64,000 nucleotides of DNA from Sphingomonas sp. TREG-RG-20F-R18-01 (GCF_022662475.1 NZ_JAKNQQ010000001.1:496001-560000), one strand, 5' to 3'; counted from the first letter of the stretch, positions 1-10,093 are shown. Notes: generated by a model not told the origin, from the letters alone. Numbers and translations: made by a program.

Positions 1-216
1 CAAATGCACCGCCGGATCGTCCTGATACCCCGCGCAATATTCCTTCCACGCGCGTGCGACTCGCTGGGGCGTCTCGATCAGGCCCTCGCGCTCGGGGTTG
101 TCGCCGGCCCAGCGGATCAGCGTGCGCACCGCCTCGGCCACGTCCTCGGGCACGGCGAGCTTGGCCGGTGCGGCCACCAGATCGGCGTTACTGCGCACGT
201 GGGTATCGTCGTCCAT
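1..216 (-). CDS. folE: GTP cyclohydrolase I, N-terminal part (cut by window edge)
   Basis: The reverse strand encodes 72 codons from an ATG at 216. They read into the family-typical segment [19 protein letters not shown], the conserved start of the FolE fold. FolE converts GTP to 7,8-dihydroneopterin triphosphate, the first step of folate synthesis, in the cytoplasm. The catalytic zinc residues lie downstream of the window edge and cannot be checked. The frame is open to base 1. Identification is by recognised sequence, so the family call is firm but completeness is unknown. Confidence 0.85.
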   Translation of the reverse strand, partial: MDDDTHVRSNADLVAAPAKLAVPEDVAEAVRTLIRWAGDNPEREGLIETPQRVARAWKEYCAGYQDDPAVHL

Positions 217-465
217 GTTTCGTCTTCCAGTTCTTGGTCCCGTATGACGCTACGGCAACCGTCATGTCCTGCAGCAGGATTCCAAGGACCCGAATTGGTC
301 CTGCTTTGCAACTGTCTCCTTTCGGCAACGATCCGGAGACCCTGCGCAATACGTACGATTATGCCATTGACGGCAGATTCAACGACACGCTATTTCACAA
401 ACCCTAAGTTCGAAAAATGCAGATCCGGCGTCAGATCGGGGACTGCGGCAGCGAGAGGATGACCT

Positions 466-3048
466 ATGAGAAAGTCGGACCTGCTTGGCGCGTCGGCAAT
501 TGCCTTGCTGTACGCCGTTCCCGCCGTTGCACAGGATACGCCGCCGACGACCCAGGCGCAGGGGGCGCCCGCGGCAACCTCCTCCGCCCCGCGGGTCGAT
601 CGCAGCGCGACCGATACCGACGACATCATCGTGACCGCGACCAAGCGCGAACAGACGTTGCAGGACGTTCCCGTGTCGGTCGCGGTGACCAGCGACGACA
701 CGATCAAGAAGGCGAAGATCCACGATCTCATCGACTTGCAGGCGACCGTTCCCTCGCTCAAGGTCACGCAGTTCCAGAGTGCTGGCCAGACCAACTTCAC
801 GATCCGCGGGTTCGGCAACGGCAACGGCAACATCGGCATCGAGAGCTCGGTCGGCGTGTTCATCGACGGCGTCTACCGTTCGCGCTCGGCATCCTCGATT
901 TCCGACCTTCCCGAACTCGAGCGCATCGAGGTCCTGCGCGGACCGCAATCGACGTTGTTCGGCAAGAACGTGTCGGCGGGCGCGATCTCGATCATCACCA
1001 AGCGACCACAATTCACCTGGGGCGGGACCGCGGAAGCGACCACCGGAAACTTCGGCAACATCGAGGCGCGCGCCTCGATCACCGGGCCGATCACCGATAC
1101 GCTGGCCTTCCGCCTGTACGGCAGCGTCAACCAGCGCGACGGTTATTATTCCAATGCGGTCAACGGCGTGAAAGTGAACGGCCGGGATCGCCAGTCGCTG
1201 CGCGCCGACGTGCTGTTCGAACCGTCTTCGAATTTTTCGGTGCGGATCATCGGCGACCTGAACAATATCAACGAAGTCTGTTGTGGCGCGGTGACCGTCA
1301 CCAACGGTCCGTTGACCCAGCTGATCGGCCTGCCACGGGCGTTCGGCGGCGTGGGCGGCGTAATCGGCAATCCGGCGACCCCGTTCAACCGCCAGGTCGT
1401 CTACAACACCGCGCCCAACAACAAGCTCAACGGCAAGGGCATTTCCGGGCAGGTCGACTGGAACCTGGGGTTCGCCAAGCTGACCTCGATCACCGCCTAC
1501 CGCCGCCAGACCAACGACACCACGCTCGACGTCGATTTCACCGGGGCGGACGTGTCGAACCAGACCACCGCCGATACGATCAAGACGTTCAGCCAGGAGC
1601 TGCGGCTGGCATCGGACTCGACCGGCCCGTTCAACTGGCTCGTCGGTGGCTTCTATTCGGATGAACGGATCAAGACCGGCCGCAACATCCTGTACGGTAC
1701 CGACGCCCGGCGCTTCGTCGACGCGGCCGCGCTTGCCGCTACCGGTGCGTCGCTGCTCGGCACGTCGCCGATCACGACCCTCGAGGCGCTCCAGCGCGCC
1801 GCCGGCAACACGACGGTCGTACCGGGCCAGACGTACTTCGCCTCCGGCACGGGGATCTTCGACAATTACCGGCTGACCGACCTGTCCTATTCGATCTTCG
1901 GGCAGGCCGACTACAAACTGTTCGAGAAGCTGACGCTGACGGTCGGCGGGGCGTATCTGCACGATCGCAAGGCGGCCGTCTCGAACGTGGTGCTGACCGA
2001 TCGCTTCTCGCAGCTGAACCTGCAGAACGTCCCCGAACTCGGCTTCCTGCCGGCGCGGATCATCAATCCGGCCGCCCCGGCCGCGGCGCGCATTCCGACC
2101 AACCTGTTTGCCGGCCTGAACGCCCTGCAGTTCTTCTACCCCGATACCGCCAACCACGGTCCGGTCAATTTCCCCAACGCCAGCGAAGACGGCATCCTGA
2201 AAGGCAGCAAGTTCACCTATCTCGGCCGTGTAAAATATGATTTCTCCCGCAACATCAACGTCTATGCGAGCTATTCGACGGGCTGGAAGGCTGGCGCGTA
2301 CAATCTCTCGTCGGACAGCCGCCCCCCCAATAACGGCGTTGGCCGCACAGCCGACCCCGAAGACGTCCGCGTCTTCGAGATCGGTGCCAAGTCGCGCTTT
2401 GCCGGGGGGTATCTGAACATCGCGCTGTTCGACGAGAAGATCAAAGGCTTCCAGTCGAACGGCTTTACCGGAACCGGTTTCGCGCTGGTGAACGCCGGCA
2501 GCCAGTCGGTCCGCGGGGTCGAGGTCGAGGGGTCGTACAAGCCGTTCCGGGCGTTGCTGCTCAACGCATCGGGTACGTATCTCGATGCCAAATACGACAG
2601 CTTCACCAAGGCGCCCTGCTTCGCCTTCGATCCGCGCTGCCAGGTCGCGCCGGGCTCGGCGGCAGGCACGCTCGCGCCGCAGTTCCGCGACCTGACCGGT
2701 GCGCGGCCGGGCGGCGTCCCGGAATTCTCCGCCAACGTCAATGCCACCTACACCCAGCAGATTACCGACCGGGTGAGCGGGTTCGTGCGCGGGGAGTTCG
2801 TCTATCAGAGCAACACGGCGCTGACCGACACCGTGCCCGCCTCGGTGGCCAGTTCCAAGGTCCAGACGGTCAATGCCAGCATCGGGCTCGACCTCCCGGA
2901 CCAGTTCCAGATCCAGGGCTGGGTCCGCAATCTCGGCAACGACAATTACTATCTCGGTGCCTTCAACACGGTCATCCAGTCGGGCAGCTACAGTGCCTAT
3001 ATCAACGAACCCCGCACCTACGGCGTGACGTTACGCAAAAGCTTCTGA
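466..3048 (+). CDS. TonB-dependent outer-membrane receptor
   Basis: 860 aa. A signal peptide (about residues 1-23, ending AVPAVAQ) is followed by a TonB box/plug start DDIIVTATKREQTLQDVPVS. The plug has the RIEVLRGPQSTLFGKN motif near residue 155, and the beta-barrel ends in a C-terminal aromatic residue (TLRKSF). This is the sphingomonad type of active outer-membrane transporter, driven by TonB-ExbBD; the substrate cannot be told from sequence. A purine-rich AGAGGATGACCT precedes the ATG. The gene stands alone, divergent from folE, with about 250 bp between them that hold the two promoters. Chromosomal, not phage. Confidence 0.93.
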   Translation: MRKSDLLGASAIALLYAVPAVAQDTPPTTQAQGAPAATSSAPRVDRSATDTDDIIVTATKREQTLQDVPVSVAVTSDDTIKKAKIHDLIDLQATVPSLKVTQFQSAGQTNFTIRGFGNGNGNIGIESSVGVFIDGVYRSRSASSISDLPELERIEVLRGPQSTLFGKNVSAGAISIITKRPQFTWGGTAEATTGNFGNIEARASITGPITDTLAFRLYGSVNQRDGYYSNAVNGVKVNGRDRQSLRADVLFEPSSNFSVRIIGDLNNINEVCCGAVTVTNGPLTQLIGLPRAFGGVGGVIGNPATPFNRQVVYNTAPNNKLNGKGISGQVDWNLGFAKLTSITAYRRQTNDTTLDVDFTGADVSNQTTADTIKTFSQELRLASDSTGPFNWLVGGFYSDERIKTGRNILYGTDARRFVDAAALAATGASLLGTSPITTLEALQRAAGNTTVVPGQTYFASGTGIFDNYRLTDLSYSIFGQADYKLFEKLTLTVGGAYLHDRKAAVSNVVLTDRFSQLNLQNVPELGFLPARIINPAAPAAARIPTNLFAGLNALQFFYPDTANHGPVNFPNASEDGILKGSKFTYLGRVKYDFSRNINVYASYSTGWKAGAYNLSSDSRPPNNGVGRTADPEDVRVFEIGAKSRFAGGYLNIALFDEKIKGFQSNGFTGTGFALVNAGSQSVRGVEVEGSYKPFRALLLNASGTYLDAKYDSFTKAPCFAFDPRCQVAPGSAAGTLAPQFRDLTGARPGGVPEFSANVNATYTQQITDRVSGFVRGEFVYQSNTALTDTVPASVASSKVQTVNASIGLDLPDQFQIQGWVRNLGNDNYYLGAFNTVIQSGSYSAYINEPRTYGVTLRKSF

Positions 3049-3171
3049 CCATTACTGCCTGAAAATCGATGAACGGCTCGCTTTTCCTGTCGGAATGGCG
3101 GGCCGTTTGTCGTCGGATGCAACCGAAAGCATGGTTCGAGCGCTGATGCGCGCAACCGACGGAGACGAGCG

Positions 3172-3375
3172 ATGGACGACTTGCACAAGGGCGACGCTGT
3201 TACGTGGAAATCGCATGGCGGGACCGCGCATGGCGTCGTCGAGAAGAAACAGACCAGCGCGACCCATATCAAAGGCCACAAGGTCGCGGCCACGCCGGAC
3301 GACCCCCAGTACATCGTAAAGAGTGACAATGGCGGCAAGGCAGCGCACAAGAGCGCAGCGCTGCACAAGGCGTGA
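3172..3375 (+). CDS. DUF2945 (HVA1/TUDOR-like) small protein
   Basis: 67 aa. The sequence MDDLHKGDAVTWKSHGGTAHG and the lysine-rich remainder match the DUF2945 family (hypervirulence-associated protein, TUDOR-like fold), a small basic SH3-like domain. The ATG follows GGAGACGAG. It stands 42 bp upstream of the SWIB gene in the same direction, and the two are probably cotranscribed. Molecular function is not established for bacterial members. Confidence 0.75.
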   Translation: MDDLHKGDAVTWKSHGGTAHGVVEKKQTSATHIKGHKVAATPDDPQYIVKSDNGGKAAHKSAALHKA

Positions 3376-3417
3376 AACCGATGTCGGTTGTAACGGCACA
3401 CCAGGAAGGACCAAAAA

Positions 3418-3699
3418 ATGGCCAAGACCCCAACCGCGAAGAGCGACGCCCCCAAGACCGGCGGTATCTTCGCGCCTATCCAGCCATCGGCCGAACTCGG
3501 CGCGATCGTCGGCAACGACAAGCTGCCGCGCAGCGAAGTGATCAGCAAGGTGTGGGAATACATCAAGGCAAACAACCTGCAGAACCCTGAGAACAAGCGT
3601 GAAATCGTCGCTGACGAAAAGCTCAAGAAGGTATTCGGCAAGGACCGCGTGACCATGTTCGAGATGAACAAGCATCTCGCTGGTCACATGAAGGCCTAA
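3418..3699 (+). CDS. SWIB/MDM2-domain protein
   Basis: 93 aa. Residues about 18-90 form a stand-alone SWIB/MDM2 domain, with LPRSEVISKVWEYIKANNLQ and a helix ending FEMNKHLAGHM. In eukaryotes this fold belongs to chromatin remodellers. Bacterial stand-alone versions occur in alphaproteobacteria and chlamydiae and are thought to bind DNA or topoisomerase. The N-terminus is short, basic and Ala/Thr/Pro-rich. An AGGA ribosome site lies upstream of the ATG. Confidence 0.88.
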   Translation: MAKTPTAKSDAPKTGGIFAPIQPSAELGAIVGNDKLPRSEVISKVWEYIKANNLQNPENKREIVADEKLKKVFGKDRVTMFEMNKHLAGHMKA

Positions 3700-3790
3700 G
3701 CTGATCGAACATGGCTGCGGCCGCGATACCCCCCGGTGTCGCGGCCGTAATGGTGTCCGCGGTACGGCGCGCTGGTAGACCGGCCGATGA

Positions 3791-4921
<1,131 letters not shown>

Positions 4922-4996
4922 CCATGCGACCCGGTCGCGCGCCGCGTGCGCGGCCAGGCGTGGCGCGATCGACTGGCTTTGCGCGCTGCTGCGGAA

Positions 4997-5046
4997 TGGT
5001 GCCCCCGAGTGGATTCGAACCACCGGCCTGCGGTTTAGGAAACCGG
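4997..5046 (-). tRNA. 3' half of tRNA-Arg(CCU): prophage attachment site
   Basis: On the reverse strand a complete anticodon arm (loop TTCCTAA, anticodon CCT), a 5-nt variable loop, a T arm with loop TTCGAAT, the acceptor strand CGGGGGC, discriminator A and an encoded CCA can be laid out without gaps. Upstream of base 5046 the D arm and the GCCCCCG 5' acceptor strand expected for an intact tRNA are absent. The fragment is thus the duplicated att core left at one end after tRNA-targeted integration. The integrase gene begins 127 bp further into the element. The full tRNA should exist at the opposite end, on the same strand. Confidence 0.82.
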
Positions 5047-5173
5047 CCGTTGCTCGTGTCGCACGAGACAAAACAGCTCATTTCCGCCCCTGTCCGGGGC
5101 GGGATATAGCAGGACATAGCCAGAACATGCGGCACGTAGGTGCGATGCGTGGCTAGGAGCAAGGGTTGCGATT

Positions 5174-6148
5174 CTACCACGTCAGCGACTCCGCGGCGGT
5201 GGACAGGAAATCAGGTGAGAATCGGGCGTAGACGCGCTCGGTGATTCGGCTGTCGGAGTGGCCTAGAAACTGCGCGATCTGGAAGACCGGAACGCGGTCT
5301 TCCGCCATCCAAACAGCTGCACTGTGTCTTAGCATGTGCGGCGTCGCAGTGATGCCGGACCGGACGCAAGCAGCGGCAAAGCCCTTCTTGATCGACCCCA
5401 CCTTCCCACGGCCAAGCTCGATCACGTAGGGCGACAGGGCCCCGGTCTTCGCCTCCTCGAGCGCGGCACGGATCTGCCCGTTCATCGGCACGGTCGCGCG
5501 GTACTTGCTGGTCTGTACGCGGTCAGCCGGATTGAGGGTGATCAACCCACGGTCGAAGTCGACGCGATCCCAGGTCAGGTCGAGCAGTGCGTTCGAACGC
5601 GCGCCGGTGGCGACTGCGAGCTTCATGAACAGCTTCACGTGCGGCCGCCCGGCGCCGTCAAGAAGCTTGCGGAATTCGGCTTTCGAAAGGTGCCCGATCG
5701 TCGAAGCCGGCAGCTTCGGCATCTGGATGAAGGGAGCCTCGGCAATCAGCTTCTCTTTCTTCGCCCAGTTCAACGCTGCGCGAATGACCGCGAGCTCGTT
5801 CCGAACCGTGATCGCCGCGCAGTGTGCCCGGCTCTCGCGGTAATCGAGTGCTGCCTGCTTATCTACGCGCTCGATCGGCAGCTTGTCCCAGAACCTGCGA
5901 GCGGCTTTCCACGCGACCTCCGCGCGCTTGATCGACAGCATCTTTGCCTTTGCCTCAAGGTAGCGGTCGACAGCTTGACCGACGGTTTCGGTGAGTCCGC
6001 CTACCGATCTCCGCGACCAGAAGCTGCGCGCGGCGGCTTTCGCTGCCGTAGCATCTGTCGTTCCAAGTGAATGGCGGCGGCGTCGGCCGTCCTCGTTCCA
6101 GACGATGGCGAGGAATCCGCGGTATCGTTGGAGGGTGTAGTCCGGCAC
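5174..6148 (-). CDS. int: Phage tyrosine integrase
   Basis: 324 aa with a GTG start. The catalytic set of tyrosine recombinases is visible: Arg184 (ATGARSNALLDL), His271/Arg274 (HMLRHSAAVW), His297 (FLGHSD) and nucleophile Tyr307 (RITERVYARF). An Arm-type DNA-binding segment and a SAM-like core-binding domain (about 55-130) precede the catalytic domain. It catalyses site-specific integration and excision at the tRNA-Arg att site next to its 3' end. The start lies inside the preceding xis gene (about 150 bp overlap), so both are products of the leftward operon. Confidence 0.93.
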   Translation of the reverse strand: MPDYTLQRYRGFLAIVWNEDGRRRRHSLGTTDATAAKAAARSFWSRRSVGGLTETVGQAVDRYLEAKAKMLSIKRAEVAWKAARRFWDKLPIERVDKQAALDYRESRAHCAAITVRNELAVIRAALNWAKKEKLIAEAPFIQMPKLPASTIGHLSKAEFRKLLDGAGRPHVKLFMKLAVATGARSNALLDLTWDRVDFDRGLITLNPADRVQTSKYRATVPMNGQIRAALEEAKTGALSPYVIELGRGKVGSIKKGFAAACVRSGITATPHMLRHSAAVWMAEDRVPVFQIAQFLGHSDSRITERVYARFSPDFLSTAAESLTW

Positions 6149-6303
6149 TCGAATTTCTCCACTTCATCGGCCCGAATGCGGACCAGTTTTCCTCCGAGCC
6201 TGAAGCTCGGCAAATCCCCGCTTTCGATCAGCGATCGAACAGTTCGGGGTGAACATGCCCAGCGCTCGGCGAGCGTCGGCACGTCGTAGACGGCGGCGGT
6301 CAT
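6001..6303 (-). CDS. xis: Excisionase-like helix-turn-helix protein
   Basis: 100 aa. Residues 1-53 are a MerR/AlpA-type winged helix of the excisionase class: VPTLAERWACSPRTVRSLIE then LPSFRLGGKLVRIRADEVEKF. The tail is polar and basic. It overlaps int out of frame and its ATG overlaps the stop of the gene before (ATGA). Position directly before int and the HTH_17-type sequence point to the recombination directionality factor; a transcriptional role is also possible. Confidence 0.75.
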   Translation of the reverse strand: MTAAVYDVPTLAERWACSPRTVRSLIESGDLPSFRLGGKLVRIRADEVEKFECRTTPSNDTADSSPSSGTRTADAAAIHLERQMLRQRKPPRAASGRGDR

Positions 6304-6677
6304 GGCATTGGTCCTTCCTTCAAGGGTTTGAGCTGACGCAGTCCGGCGGGCACGTAGCGCGCGCGGCGCAGCGCAGCCCGGACGGCGACGGTGTTGGGAA
6401 TCACGGGTCCGGCGTTGCCGTCGATTCGGCCGGGTGCGGGATCGGTCGAGAACTTCTGCACCGCGGCGCACGGGACCGGGAAGCGATCGAATGCTGGCGC
6501 GGTGCCGTACCGGTGCCGGTGATAATAGTCGGGAGCCGCGTCGATCTCTTCGCGACTGTACTCGCCCGCCCACGGCAGCGGATATGCATACCCCGCGTTC
6601 TTCGGACGCCAGAGCGTGATGTACGGGTTGCCCCGAAAGTCCTCGCGGACGTCGACGATATAGAACGGGTCCATCAT
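6300..6677 (-). CDS. Phage hypothetical protein
   Basis: 125 aa, not recognised. It begins MMDPFYIVDVREDFRGNPYI, with a compact beta-rich start and a Trp/Tyr-rich centre (WAGEYSREEIDAAPDYYHRH). The start at 6677 was chosen because its ATG overlaps the TGA of the DUF1643 gene; the longer frame upstream is Arg-rich shadow sequence. The stop overlaps the xis start. Confidence 0.6.
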   Translation of the reverse strand: MMDPFYIVDVREDFRGNPYITLWRPKNAGYAYPLPWAGEYSREEIDAAPDYYHRHRYGTAPAFDRFPVPCAAVQKFSTDPAPGRIDGNAGPVIPNTVAVRAALRRARYVPAGLRQLKPLKEGPMP

Positions 6678-7201
6678 AGCGAATTCCACGGCTGGGGGAT
6701 GATGTCGTGGCCGACGTAGAGCGGGTGCTTCGGCGTTCCGTCGGCGTTGATCTGGAAGGCGGTGACGCGAGCGCCGGCGGCGGCGAGCAGCCCCAGCACG
6801 GCGCGCTCGCGGTCGAGGTGCCGCCCCTGCGCGCCCCAAGCTGCGACCAGCGCCACCTTGCGTTCGATCGAGGTCAGCGCCGCAAGACGGATTGCTTCAT
6901 CGTTCTCCGGTCCGATCGGCTCGGGATGCAGCTTCATCACCCGCGGGTCGGTGGCGCGGAGGGCGAAGAGGTTCACGACCACGACGCCGCCATACGCCCA
7001 AGCACGCGCGCGCTTGGCGAGTCCGGCGATCGTCGGATCGAGCTTCTCGTGCGTCGCGGTCGACGGGTTCAGCATGCAGACGACGAGCGGCGGCAGCGCC
7101 CGGTCCCAGATCCACGCGAGGCTATAGCGGTGCGCCTCGTCGTCGGAGAAGGTCGCGGTGCACTCCATGCCTGTGAGGTCGCTGCGCGATAGGGTCTTCA
7201 T
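6674..7201 (-). CDS. DUF1643 family protein
   Basis: 175 aa. LPPLVVCMLNPSTATHEKLDPTI followed by VVVVNLFALRATDP is the family signature. DUF1643 proteins are common in phages and mobile elements; the biochemical role is unknown. The fold is predicted to be nucleotide-binding, related to uracil-DNA-glycosylase-like domains, which is knowledge of the family and not seen here. Start and stop overlap both neighbours (ATGA). Confidence 0.8.
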   Translation of the reverse strand: MKTLSRSDLTGMECTATFSDDEAHRYSLAWIWDRALPPLVVCMLNPSTATHEKLDPTIAGLAKRARAWAYGGVVVVNLFALRATDPRVMKLHPEPIGPENDEAIRLAALTSIERKVALVAAWGAQGRHLDRERAVLGLLAAAGARVTAFQINADGTPKHPLYVGHDIIPQPWNSL

Positions 7202-7476
7202 CGTTCCCCCTCCTGCTTAACGACGACGCCGGGCAGAACGAACTTCAGATCTTCGGTGATCGTGACAATCGCTTTGGTGCCGGTCTTGTACGCCGGGGAG
7301 CCGGCGGTCTCGTCTTCGAAAAGCACTTGGAAAGACACGCCTGGTCCAATGGGACTGACCGGCCCCCGCCCGAGCTGTTTGCAAATAGCGTCGGCGATTA
7401 TCCGCTCAAGTTCTGCCGCGGGCACAACCGCCCGATGCTTCCGGACGTGGGTCTCGGGGGTGACGACGTCTTTCAT
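7198..7476 (-). CDS. Phage hypothetical protein
   Basis: 92 aa, not recognised. The N-terminal half is helical (PAAELERIIADAICKQLGRG); the C-terminal half is beta-rich, with a SFQVLFEDETAG stretch. The ATG at 7476 overlaps the stop of the 7473-8540 gene, which decides the start. Soluble, without motifs I can assign. Confidence 0.55.
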   Translation of the reverse strand: MKDVVTPETHVRKHRAVVPAAELERIIADAICKQLGRGPVSPIGPGVSFQVLFEDETAGSPAYKTGTKAIVTITEDLKFVLPGVVVKQEGER

Positions 7477-8540
7477 TGCTGCACCTTCCCGGCATCGTCC
7501 GCGCTCGACCGAGGCTCGCTCTCCCACAATCCAGGCGGATCGAACCGGCTGAAGCCACGCGAGGGTTGCGCCGGCTGATCTGATGAGACGGCGACGAAAC
7601 GCCCGTCATGGAACTCGGCGGTGTTGCGCGCCCAGAGCTTCCCATCCTCGCCGCGGTAAATGGCGAGTTCGGCATGCTCGTGCTGGGGCTGTCCGGCCTG
7701 CAATTCGGCGGTACCGACCATCTCGTACAGCGTTCCGCGCTTCACATGCCGAAACCGCTCGACTGGTGCTACGGGCATTGCGGCGATGACGGCGTCCGCC
7801 ATTTCCAGCCAGTATTCCTGCACCTCAGACTTGCTGTCCGCAAATAACGCCGCTTCTTCCTCACCAGCAATCCGGCGCGGCCCGGCGGCCTCGTTCAGGA
7901 CCTTGGCTAGCGCGTGCCGATCAACCGTACCGGTGTCGTGGGCACGTGCCGTCAGTGCTTCCAGCTTCGGCTTCATTTCAGCGCGCCAGACTTCAAAGGG
8001 CGATTTCGCACGGGCACCGAACCCGAGCATCTTCGCGATCTCGTAGAACGCGGTTGCGTAGCCATCGCCGGCGGCGGGGCGGTCATATGCGGACGGCTTA
8101 GGCGCGCTTTTTGACGGGAAGCCTGTTGGACCAGACCGCCAATCACGCATTGCCTGCGCAATTGCGCGAACCTGCGCGCAGTGGCTGGGATCTCCCCCCG
8201 CGGCGGCACGTCGGTCTGCCCACGTGTCGGCCATCGTCGGCGCGTCCGGGTCACGTGCTAAGAGTACCAAGTAGGGTTCATCCGGCGCTCGCTTAGCAAG
8301 GCAATCGTGGTTGCCCTGTTCGCCAACGACCTCTCCGGGGTGGGGGCGGGCGGCGTAAGCGACATGCGCGAGCACGCGGACAGCTGCGTCCTCGATACCT
8401 CGGCTGGAACCTGACGTAGCCTCGCGACGGACCATATGGCTTTGAAGGAGGGCACGCGCCTCAAGCTCGCGGAACAGCAAGTCACGCGCGGCTTCCCTAA
8501 CAACCTCGTACATCGACGCGGCGGTGGGGGTGTCGTTCAT
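7473..8540 (-). CDS. Phage hypothetical protein with DUF1653-like segment
   Basis: 355 aa. The start at 8540 overlaps the cytosine methyltransferase stop. The N-terminal 100 residues are helical and the middle holds a MRDWRSGPTG-type segment seen in small phage accessory proteins. Around residues 275-325, FRHVKRGTLYEMVGTAELQ followed by ELAIYRGEDGKLWAR resembles the DUF1653 beta domain. It looks like a composite of several small phage domains. Function unknown. Confidence 0.6.
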   Translation of the reverse strand: MNDTPTAASMYEVVREAARDLLFRELEARALLQSHMVRREATSGSSRGIEDAAVRVLAHVAYAARPHPGEVVGEQGNHDCLAKRAPDEPYLVLLARDPDAPTMADTWADRRAAAGGDPSHCAQVRAIAQAMRDWRSGPTGFPSKSAPKPSAYDRPAAGDGYATAFYEIAKMLGFGARAKSPFEVWRAEMKPKLEALTARAHDTGTVDRHALAKVLNEAAGPRRIAGEEEAALFADSKSEVQEYWLEMADAVIAAMPVAPVERFRHVKRGTLYEMVGTAELQAGQPQHEHAELAIYRGEDGKLWARNTAEFHDGRFVAVSSDQPAQPSRGFSRFDPPGLWESEPRSSADDAGKVQQ

Positions 8541-9403
8541 GCTGCGATCCTCTCGTCGATTTCGAGCGCGTCGACGGCGGCAATCCGCTCGCCAATCCAG
8601 CGCATCACCGGCACGGCCATGCTGTTGCCGAGCGCCTTGTAACGCGGCCCGTCCGCCATCGGCTTGCCGCGATATGGGGCCAGCGTGTAATCGTCCGGGA
8701 ATCCTAGCGATCGTTCCCATTCTCGAGGGGTGGCAATGCGGACCCTACCCCCATCCAGAACGCAAGGCGTGCGGTCGTCGAAAGCCATTGACCCAAGGCG
8801 GGTGAGAACAGGCGCGGCTGCCGGTCGCGACGCGCGATCCCGCGCAACGCCCGGTTGCTCAAAAAGTACCTGGCCTGCGGTGGCAGCGCTTCCGCGATAT
8901 CCGACCATGATGACGCGCCGGCGGGGCTGATCGAGAGGCCCTCCGGCCCCGCGGCTGTCCACAACTCGCCATGCGACACCATACCCCAACTCTGCAAAGC
9001 TTCGCACGAATCGGATGAAGCCGGGCGCCAGTCGAGCGCATAGAACGTTGGGGACATTCTCCCAGACGAACCATCGAGCATGCGATCGGCGAGTAAGCTC
9101 GACAAAGCCTCGGGCGAGGCCGCTGCGGCTGCCGTCGAAACCGGAGCCAGCGACACCAGCGCCGGCCGCATAGCCGACGCTGTTGTCTTGGCAGGGGGTT
9201 CCTCCGACAAGAAGGTCAATTGGTCCATATTCATCGCCCCGTATGGTGGTGAAATCGCCATGCAGCGGCGTGTTGGGATAGTGGTGGGCCAGCACAGCGC
9301 GCGGCGCGGGCTCGATTTCGCTGTAGGCCGCAGCTTCCCAGCCGAGCGGCTTCCATGCCACGCTGCTGGCGCTGATTCCGGCGCAGACGTCGAGGTAGCG
9401 CAT
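8537..9403 (-). CDS. DNA cytosine-5 methyltransferase
   Basis: 288 aa C5-MTase. Motif I is LDVCAGISASSVAW (AdoMet binding), motif IV GGTPCQDNS with catalytic Cys71, motif VI ENV, motif VIII QPRRRV and motif X ALGNSMAVP at the C-terminus, all in the usual order. The target-recognition region between VIII and X is short. No cognate nuclease is adjacent, so this is an orphan phage methylase, probably for protecting phage DNA from host restriction. The start at 9403 was chosen because its ATG overlaps the stop of the tiny upstream frame (TGATG); a GTG at 9415 is the alternative. Confidence 0.9.
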   Translation of the reverse strand: MRYLDVCAGISASSVAWKPLGWEAAAYSEIEPAPRAVLAHHYPNTPLHGDFTTIRGDEYGPIDLLVGGTPCQDNSVGYAAGAGVAGSGFDGSRSGLARGFVELTRRSHARWFVWENVPNVLCARLAPGFIRFVRSFAELGYGVAWRVVDSRGAGGPLDQPRRRVIMVGYRGSAATAGQVLFEQPGVARDRASRPAAAPVLTRLGSMAFDDRTPCVLDGGRVRIATPREWERSLGFPDDYTLAPYRGKPMADGPRYKALGNSMAVPVMRWIGERIAAVDALEIDERIAA

Positions 9404-9471
9404 CAGGCCACCCACCCTTTGGCTCGGCCCCTTAGAGCCGCCTGCTCGAGGATCATCTCACGACCGGTCAC
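9403..9471 (-). CDS. Possible 22-aa micro-ORF
   Basis: A GTG at 9471 overlaps the TGA of the upstream gene (GTGA), and the frame ends in TGA overlapping the methyltransferase ATG. The product would read VTGREMILEQAALRGRAKGW plus VA. The only support is that it fills the one otherwise unfilled gap in a chain of start/stop overlaps. It may encode a peptide or merely keep ribosomes moving to the methyltransferase start. Confidence 0.3.
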   Translation of the reverse strand: MTGREMILEQAALRGRAKGWVA

Positions 9472-9749
9472 GAGCGCGGCGGCTTTATGCTGGAGTCCGC
9501 GTCGCGGAGATCCTGGATCGGCAGGCCAGCCTCCTCCGAGCCCTGCCCGATCATATCGAGGGCGGCCCGATGCGTCGGAGCGCCGAACAGCATGATTTTG
9601 ACCGGAAAACCGAGGCTGGTCAGGTCGAAGGTGTGGGTCTTCCCGTCGCTCATATAATCGGCGGCGGCGGCGGTGACGCCGATGATCGCGATTGGGCTAC
9701 CGTCGGGTTGCGCGGCCAAGCCGAACACGCACTGTTCCTCGCGCATCAT
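9468..9749 (-). CDS. Phage hypothetical protein
   Basis: 93 aa, not recognised. It begins MMREEQCVFGLAAQPDGSPI and has an all-beta N-terminal half followed by a helix with THRAALDMIGQGSEEAG. Soluble. Its start overlaps the stop of the upstream gene and its stop overlaps the micro-ORF start. Confidence 0.55.
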   Translation of the reverse strand: MMREEQCVFGLAAQPDGSPIAIIGVTAAAADYMSDGKTHTFDLTSLGFPVKIMLFGAPTHRAALDMIGQGSEEAGLPIQDLRDADSSIKPPRS

Positions 9750-10093
9750 GCTTCACCTGACGGCGCTGTCGCGCGCGTTCCCACCTTCTGGCTGGTACCG
9801 TCCCAGACGAATTGCCCACCGTCGCCGACCGGGAAATGTGCCTCGCACCCGGCGCAGAACGTGCCGCTGTAGAAGAACGGGTCGCGGGCATAGGTCTCGG
9901 CAAGAGCGAGGCCCATGTTGGTGACGACGCCGCATTTCTCATGGACGTAGGCGCGGCGGACAGGTTCGACGAAACCCTTAGCGCGCTCGTTGGCGGACAA
10001 GACGACATAGCCCTTCTGCATGCCCGTTGCCGGGTTGATATCGCGGTGGTCTGGGGTCACCGGACTCCCATCGGTCAAAGTCGTATCGCTCAC
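9746..10093 (-). CDS. Phage hypothetical protein, possible zinc ribbon
   Basis: 115 aa from a GTG at 10093 that overlaps the upstream stop (GTGA). A Cys near residue 54 and the later FCAGCEAHFPVG pair suggest a small zinc-binding site in the C-terminal half. The N-terminal half contains a GYVVLSANERAKGFVEPVRR segment common to phage accessory proteins. No enzymatic motif is seen. Confidence 0.55.
   Translation of the reverse strand: MSDTTLTDGSPVTPDHRDINPATGMQKGYVVLSANERAKGFVEPVRRAYVHEKCGVVTNMGLALAETYARDPFFYSGTFCAGCEAHFPVGDGGQFVWDGTSQKVGTRATAPSGEA

Noticed and set aside
379..2157. 592-aa minus-strand frame across the TonB receptor
   Set aside because: Typical high-GC shadow frame, Arg/Gly-rich, opposite a clearly conserved receptor.
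4981..5086. Complete tRNA gene
   Set aside because: The anticodon arm, T arm and acceptor 3' strand are good, but the D arm and 5' acceptor strand are absent, so only a fragment was called.
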